A stretch of DNA of 38,309 nucleotides from an uncultured Flavobacteriaceae bacterium (lineage in GTDB: Bacteria; Bacteroidota; Bacteroidia; Flavobacteriales; Flavobacteriaceae), in assembly GCA_937923735.1 (NCBI GenBank), contig CALDUJ010000106.1, positions 1 to 38,309 on the forward strand, given 5' to 3'. The notes under the pieces are model-generated. The model saw only the letters and a program-made list of their open reading frames with translations, searched no databases and was not told the origin of the DNA. Numbering within the stretch: position 1 is the stretch's first letter; the number at the start of each line of letters is the position of its first letter. Position numbers and translations under genes: made by a program. Positions 34,101 to 38,309 of the stretch are shown one piece after another.

Positions 34101-34407
34101 TTTGACTGTGCATAGAAGATTTACAGACGACCACATACAAGACGCTTCCTTTGTAACTCTAAGAAATTTAACTTTGGGTTATACATTTCCCGAATCATTC
34201 GTCTCAAAGAATAACTTTACTACTCTAAGGTTATATATTACTGGAGAGAATTTATTATTTTTTACAGCAGATGAATATGAAGGATTTAATCCTGAAGCTG
34301 CTGGTCAAACATCAAATAATGCTAATACTCCTTTAACAGCAGGTTACCAAAGAGGGGATGGCCCCATAGTTAGAACAATTTCAGCAGGACTTAACTTTCA
34401 ATTTTAA
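31177..34407 (+). CDS. susC: SusC/RagA-type TonB-dependent transporter
   Basis: 1076 aa. Signal peptide (LFIAMLFILSININAQ). N-terminal carboxypeptidase-D-regulatory-like domain (about 28-105: ITGSVVSAVDNMPIIGANIIVKGTTRGT, DFDGNYEI), TonB-box region DQVVVVAYGDQ, plug (about 115-230: VEDALRGKVAGLRIQ, PLIVVDGIVLG, VAIYGSRGANGVILVTLKKG), then a long beta-barrel ending in the aromatic strand SAGLNFQF. It imports oligosaccharides bound by SusD across the outer membrane with energy from TonB. In this locus the substrate is almost certainly alginate oligosaccharide. The susD start lies 6 nt past its stop. Operator site 3 and a promoter stand directly upstream. Confidence 0.96.
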   Translation: MNLRTKLFIAMLFILSININAQSQSTITGSVVSAVDNMPIIGANIIVKGTTRGTSTDFDGNYEIQAQAGEILEFSYVGFAAQTIIIGDQTTINATLSEDVSALDQVVVVAYGDQKQKNVTSALTKITGTELQDVAVSRVEDALRGKVAGLRIQTVASEAGGDPKITLRGPGSITGSSSPLIVVDGIVLGTDADILGSIDNNNIESISVLKDASSVAIYGSRGANGVILVTLKKGVTGKTRFSYNTFTGVKFSKNNDNFNSSIADERARLDGLQGTVNAISPDSDNYDRVINDYNSAYAELEAMDFLASLGDGEKNWQNEIFEGGVIKSHSLAVRGGTELTSYTASLGYLEDEGIALIDNFNKYNARIKVDSKSKNKKIKYGGNVRINYNDQDRLPARFTDPLRQYGHLPLYLNEDHLKYVTNFSTDVGVSTDAGKLFENLGVGSYGFSRAFDHVFTRDPNNPRAIARDPNTGLPLISPLTSGGLTLSTTKNVHPLVHFLERSRTKKKLSLNASSYIDVKLAKGLNFRQSFSAVFRHNKVNEFDYLFGQENRDQESYRLERRDELNQYAFESILKYKRDFGKHSFNTILGFEFTNWDYFRQESEAVGFTDDFNNNISLADAGTTFTDNGTEKLVSYFGRIDYNYDEKYLLQVSARTDGSTRFGANTRFGFFPAASAGWILSSEDFLSESDLITFLKLRASYGISGSNEISRNVFESLYRFEETYSTISYSGTPGVKGVTLANADLGWEKLIEFNPGLDVTFGRNLISLSADYYTRTSEDLILFAPIPATYGADNWLQNIGEVKNEGVELELNSRVFANENSRLSLAGQFSLNRNTVESLGANNQIISRIDQDTRPTEFIATVGQPITSFYGWVYDREIPLEWVDNPFNRFNNDFARVYVKDLNNDGIIDGEDRTELGSPYPDFTWGFSSDYRYKNLDFSFQWEGSHGAEVRVADLDQLYYASESAVNPVSNFPDFDLTVHRRFTDDHIQDASFVTLRNLTLGYTFPESFVSKNNFTTLRLYITGENLLFFTADEYEGFNPEAAGQTSNNANTPLTAGYQRGDGPIVRTISAGLNFQF

Positions 34408-34413
34408 TTAATT

Positions 34414-35991
34414 ATGAAAAAGATATTTAATATAATCGTTTGTTTTTCTTTTCTAGCCTTACTTGTAAGCTGTGAAGAAGAACTTGATCTTACCAACCCA
34501 ACAGCACTCTCTTTAGAGGAGTTACTTCAAACAGATAATGGATTCGAATTATTGGCAAATGGAATTTTAGATGCTTACCAAAAAGTACCTGCTAATGAGT
34601 TTTTGCTTATCGAACTAAGAACTGATAACAGTAGAGCAAACTCAGCAAACGGTAATTTACCAGATATAAGTGCCTATAATGTAGATCCAAATAATGGTGA
34701 TGTAGCTACATATTATTCTAATAATATGGCTGCTATAAAGCATGCCAATACAATTATAGATAATCGTTTCTTAGCACCCGCAAGTCAACAGTATACTGTT
34801 GGAGAGGCCTATTTTATGAGAGCTTTGTGTCATTTTAATTTAGTTAGAGCTTATAAAAATGTTCCTTTTGTAGATAAAGTATTAGATATTAATGAGGATG
34901 AAGCTCGAGATTATCCGCAGTTGCCTGAAGCTGAAGTCTACGAAAAAATCATTGATGATTTCCGTACATCTATAGCTTATTTAAATGGTGTAGAGCAAAA
35001 CAGATACCGCCCTTCTGAAGGTGCTGCTATTTGCTTAGCAGCTAAGGCATATTTAAGCCAACCAAACCCTAATTATTCTGAGGCAGAACTTTTATTAGCA
35101 TCCGTAGTAGAGAATAATGGGTCCTATAATTATGATTTGTTATTTACCGAAAGAGAAGATGCTGAAAATTTTGATGAAGATCCCACAGTAATAACTGATG
35201 CAGAGTACAATGCTAATTTAGTTATAGATTTTGGTCATATTTTTGGCAATGCTATTTCGGATGGATTTACAGATGGAGTACTTGACGGTTCGTGGTCAAA
35301 TAATCCAGGCCTCGAACTTAATGATGAGGTTGTTTTTTCAATCGCTTACGATTTAGTGAGCAGTGATAATTATGTAACTAGCGATAGTGGTTTAGATGAT
35401 CAAGTAGAAACGGATTCAGAATCCCATAGCTTTGCTATGACCCTTCAAGGAGGGTCTAATGGGGTAAATTTAGCTACTATAGATCTTCTGGAAATAATGA
35501 ATCCTGATTTACAACCTGTAAGGTTTTACGCGTCAATAAACCCCCTAGATTATGGGGCTTTTACTTCTGATAATACAGTAGATGTTTTTAACACTAAATT
35601 TCCAACTGATGGTGAGATTGGAGATAATGACTGGATTGTTTTAAGATACGCTGATGTTTTATTACTTTATTCAGAAGCCATTTTGGCTGGTGCTGATAGC
35701 ACTACTGACACAAGAGCACTTAATGCATTTAATCAAGTAAGGTTGAGAGCTGGCCAAGAGGAGGTAGTTAACTTAACTAAACAAGAATTACTAGACGAGA
35801 GACGTGTTGAGTTTTTATACGAAAATCAACGCCTGTACGATTTAATAAGATTCGGAGAAGCTGATAATGTTTTACAAGCCTTTTCAGATCAAAATAGTTT
35901 GTTTTACACTTCAGGAAAAAAATATCTCCCTTTCCCTCAGAGAGAAATAGATAATTTCCCTGGCTTATATAATCAAAACCCTGGATACTAA
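34414..35991 (+). CDS. susD: SusD/RagB-type surface glycan-binding lipoprotein
   Basis: 525 aa. Lipoprotein signal (FLALLVSC), followed by acidic EEELDL, fitting surface exposure. The SusD hallmarks are present: an N-terminal LTNPTALSLEELLQTDNGFELLANGILDAYQ, TPR-like helices (VGEAYFMRALCHFNLVRAYKNVPFV; GAAICLAAKAYLSQ), and the C-terminal block DWIVLRYADVLLLYSEAI, RLRAGQ, LLDERRVEFLYENQRLYDLIRFG, FPQREIDNFPGLYNQNPGY. It forms the lid on the SusC barrel and captures alginate oligosaccharides. It sits between susC and the PKD lipoprotein genes, with gaps of 6 and 11 nt. Confidence 0.96.
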   Translation: MKKIFNIIVCFSFLALLVSCEEELDLTNPTALSLEELLQTDNGFELLANGILDAYQKVPANEFLLIELRTDNSRANSANGNLPDISAYNVDPNNGDVATYYSNNMAAIKHANTIIDNRFLAPASQQYTVGEAYFMRALCHFNLVRAYKNVPFVDKVLDINEDEARDYPQLPEAEVYEKIIDDFRTSIAYLNGVEQNRYRPSEGAAICLAAKAYLSQPNPNYSEAELLLASVVENNGSYNYDLLFTEREDAENFDEDPTVITDAEYNANLVIDFGHIFGNAISDGFTDGVLDGSWSNNPGLELNDEVVFSIAYDLVSSDNYVTSDSGLDDQVETDSESHSFAMTLQGGSNGVNLATIDLLEIMNPDLQPVRFYASINPLDYGAFTSDNTVDVFNTKFPTDGEIGDNDWIVLRYADVLLLYSEAILAGADSTTDTRALNAFNQVRLRAGQEEVVNLTKQELLDERRVEFLYENQRLYDLIRFGEADNVLQAFSDQNSLFYTSGKKYLPFPQREIDNFPGLYNQNPGY

Positions 35992-36002
35992 ATATAATAG
36001 TT

Positions 36003-37205
36003 ATGAAAAAATACTTAAACAATCTTAAATATATAGCCTTAGCTACAGTTGTATCTTTAGCCTCTTGTGTTAGTGATGATTTAGCAGAAGTAGGTGATTT
36101 GGAAGATTTTACAGGTCCAACACCATTTTACAATATAACTGATGTCACGTCTTCGGAATTTGATTGTAACGATGTTGAGTTATGGGCTAATTACGATTTT
36201 AATTTTCAAGCAGGTTCAAATTTAGCAGTAAATGGCACCTCGTATCAATGGTCGATAACACCTTCTGATGGTGTAATGCTAATCAATAAAGACTTACCTG
36301 TTCTGGAGCAATCAATCGAAGCAGAGTTAGCAACTGTCGTTGCAATAGAAAAAGAAATTGCAAAACTAGAATTTAAAATACCTTGTGAAACTGATCCTGC
36401 TAAAGTTGCTGTATTTCAGGCTCAAATCGCAGATTTACAAGTTCAGTTAGCTGCTGCAGAAGCAGCTCTATCTGATGAGACATTACAAAATGTTGCAGAT
36501 TTAGAGAGTCAAATAACTACGCTTGCACCAGCAACATTACAAGACAGAGAGTTGATTTTTTCTTTTCCTAATCCAGGAGATTATACAGTTGGCTTGACGG
36601 TAACCGATAACCTGGGTAAATCTGATTACACAGAAAAAATAATTACTGTTATCCAAGCAGTACCTACAATTCCAGTACCGGAAATTGCTGAGCCTAGTTT
36701 TGAGGACAATAGCTTATTCGATGGGACAGGTGACGGTAGAGACTCATGGAGAGTTCCTAGTAATGCAGCTTGGAGTCCATTTGGAGGTGGTACCACAGTA
36801 ATACAAATTAATACCGATAGTAATCCTGTAGATGCACCCAATTTACCAGATGGTAGACAAGCAGCAAAATTTCCGTCTGATGGTGCCAGAGTTGCTTACC
36901 AAGAAATAGAAGTAACACCAGGAGCAGAATATGTATTAACTTACTTCAGTGCTTTTGAAGAAGAAACATTTGGAGATATGACTGTGTCTATATTAAGTCC
37001 AAATACATCAAATTATGGTGAAGCACAGTTGGAAGAAAATATTATAGCAAGAAGAACCGATACTAATGTTGGAAGAGTTGATAATGTTTTCAAAAAACAT
37101 GCTATCACGTTTGAAGCTGGGGAAAATGAAACTGTAATAATTTTTGCCTCTAACTCTGGAGTTGAAAGCAGATTAGATTCATTTGATATAGTAGTAAAAG
37201 AATAA
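36003..37205 (+). CDS. SusE-position lipoprotein: PKD-like domain split by a coiled coil, plus C-terminal binding module
   Basis: 400 aa. Lipobox VSLASC, then VSDDLAE (acidic, surface-type). Residues about 40-97 begin a PKD-like fold (YQWSITPSDGVML). An insertion at about 98-177 follows, with heptad-like Glu/Leu/Ala helices (VLEQSIEAELATVVAIEKEI; AQIADLQVQLAAAEAAL) and a single Cys in KIPCETD. The PKD fold then resumes (ELIFSFPNPGDYTVGLTVTDNLGKSDYTEKIITV). Residues about 230-400 are a jelly-roll-like module (EPSFEDNSLFDG, DGRQAAKFPSDGARVAYQEIEV, YVLTYFSAF, AITFEAGENETVIIFASNSGVESRLDSFDIVV), probably glycan-binding. Position after susD fits a SusE/F-like surface glycan-binding protein, here for alginate by context. 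Confidence 0.85.
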   Translation: MKKYLNNLKYIALATVVSLASCVSDDLAEVGDLEDFTGPTPFYNITDVTSSEFDCNDVELWANYDFNFQAGSNLAVNGTSYQWSITPSDGVMLINKDLPVLEQSIEAELATVVAIEKEIAKLEFKIPCETDPAKVAVFQAQIADLQVQLAAAEAALSDETLQNVADLESQITTLAPATLQDRELIFSFPNPGDYTVGLTVTDNLGKSDYTEKIITVIQAVPTIPVPEIAEPSFEDNSLFDGTGDGRDSWRVPSNAAWSPFGGGTTVIQINTDSNPVDAPNLPDGRQAAKFPSDGARVAYQEIEVTPGAEYVLTYFSAFEEETFGDMTVSILSPNTSNYGEAQLEENIIARRTDTNVGRVDNVFKKHAITFEAGENETVIIFASNSGVESRLDSFDIVVKE

Positions 37206-37227
37206 TTAAGTCCTAAAATTTAATATT

Positions 37228-38309
37228 ATGATATATAATAAAATAATTAATAAACTCAGTAGAAGTGGTTTTGCACTGTTAGCTATGTTATTGGTTCTCA
37301 TATCATGTTATGATAACACAACTGAAGAGTTTGTCCCGCCCACAGGAAATATAAACAACATACAGCCTAACACCTTATTTACTACAACCACAAGTGCTGA
37401 TGATAATTTATCAATAATATTTAGAAGTTACTCAACGGATGCTGTATCCTATTCTTGGGATTTTGGTGATGGTAATACATCAACACAAGCAAATCCAGAC
37501 CATACTTATGCTGTTGGTGGTTTGTATACTGTAACACTAACTACGATAAGTTCTGATGGTTTATCTGCTGAAGCTACAGAGCAAGTGTCGCCTATTTTTG
37601 TTGATTTTAATACAACTTCAGTAGATACTCAAGTAACTTTTGAAAACCTAACTTCTGGTGCGCGTGATCTAGTCTGGGATTTTGGTGATGGAGATACTGT
37701 TGAATGGAATTTTGAGCAAGGAGAAGATCATGTTGATTTTAATCCCATTCATACATATACAACAGACGATACTTTTGAAGCAACGCTTACAGCAACAAAC
37801 TTTTTGGGAGTTTCTGTTTCTGTAACTAAAAATATCGAAGGACTTGTATTAGCTGCAATTCCAGATTTCACATTCACAACATCATCTTTAACTGCCAGTT
37901 TTACGGATGCATCCCTTTTAGCAGTAACCCATAGTTGGGATTTTGGAGATGGTAATACCTCTACAGAGGTTAACCCTTCTCATACCTATGATGTTTTAGG
38001 AACCTATGATGTGACATTAACAATTACTAATGCCGCTGGTGTTCCCAGAGAAATTACTAAACCTGTACCTGTCGGAGGTGTTGAAGCTACTTTCCCTGCT
38101 GTTGTTTTAAACGGTATGTGTAATGATTGGACTGTAAATACAGGCGATAATGCAGATGCTTGGGATATGACACCAAATACTACAATAGTTGATAATACCG
38201 GAACAACAATAGATAGTCCTTACAGACCCATCTGGTATAATGTACCATTACAAGATTGGTTAGAAACTAACTGTGGTGACAATAGTGAGCAACCAGGTTC
38301 TACAAGCGA
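37228..38309 (+). CDS. Multi-PKD lipoprotein, partial (runs off right edge)
   Basis: The frame is open from the ATG at 37228 to the window end, at least 360 codons. Lipobox LLVLISC, then YDNTTEEF. Three PKD domains are marked by WDFGDG at residues 77, 150 and 237, each followed by an HTY...YTVTLT-type strand. After about residue 290 a new domain begins (FPAVVLNGMCNDWTVNTGDNADAWDMTP...), cut by the edge. It lies 22 nt after the previous gene and continues the susCD operon. PKD lipoproteins in this position are usually surface glycan-binding proteins. The missing C-terminus could hold a further binding module or an enzyme. Confidence 0.85.
   Translation, partial: MIYNKIINKLSRSGFALLAMLLVLISCYDNTTEEFVPPTGNINNIQPNTLFTTTTSADDNLSIIFRSYSTDAVSYSWDFGDGNTSTQANPDHTYAVGGLYTVTLTTISSDGLSAEATEQVSPIFVDFNTTSVDTQVTFENLTSGARDLVWDFGDGDTVEWNFEQGEDHVDFNPIHTYTTDDTFEATLTATNFLGVSVSVTKNIEGLVLAAIPDFTFTTSSLTASFTDASLLAVTHSWDFGDGNTSTEVNPSHTYDVLGTYDVTLTITNAAGVPREITKPVPVGGVEATFPAVVLNGMCNDWTVNTGDNADAWDMTPNTTIVDNTGTTIDSPYRPIWYNVPLQDWLETNCGDNSEQPGSTS

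Overview
The window is low-GC DNA from a marine Flavobacteriaceae-type bacterium (phylum Bacteroidota). This rests on SusC/SusD genes, two kinds of type IX secretion (T9SS) C-terminal sorting domains, a PorP/SprF protein, TAnnTTTG-type promoters, near absence of Shine-Dalgarno sites, and core proteins of flavobacterial type. I cannot name the genus from sequence reading alone.

Left part (1-8021, all minus strand): ribF, an HTTM-domain membrane protein, serS, and two tandem paralogous envelope proteins made of a small globular domain and a very long E/K/R-rich helix. The distal one runs off the left edge. Next, on the plus strand (8385-12609), come a large secreted M43 metalloprotease with a T9SS type B sorting domain and its PorP/SprF partner. 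Then, on the minus strand (12660-15014), come the housekeeping genes pth, rplY/ctc and prs. A short interval at 15160-15568 holds a broken 5' copy of a tRNA-Leu gene, a small GIY-YIG nuclease gene and an intact tRNA-Leu(CAA). It looks like a minimal mobile unit inserted into a tRNA gene.

Right part (about 16191-38309): an alginate polysaccharide utilisation locus. A RraA-like gene points left. Rightward are a PL6 lyase, an unknown lipoprotein, a PL7 lyase, an Nramp-fold transporter, a small T9SS-secreted protein, a second PL6 lyase (BACON, discoidin-like and T9SS domains), a second PL7, an SDR (probable DEH reductase), a PL17 exo-lyase, a KdgF-like cupin, SusC, SusD and two PKD-type lipoproteins, the last cut by the right edge. 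The logic is extracellular and surface cleavage (PL6, PL7), uptake through SusC/D, periplasmic conversion to monomers (PL17), linearisation to DEH (KdgF), and reduction to KDG (SDR). KDG kinase, KDPG aldolase, an MFS-type sugar transporter and a dedicated regulator are not in the window.

The strongest non-coding signal is a 25-bp double palindrome, two TTGGTWWACCAA sites separated by one base. It occurs three times (16951, 22477, 31112), each time on a predicted promoter of the alginate locus: between rraA and PL6-1, before the 22717 gene, and before susC. This looks like the operator of a GntR/FadR-like uronate regulator, and it defines the regulon, including the RraA-like gene and the unusual transporter, whose Nramp metal-binding residues are missing.
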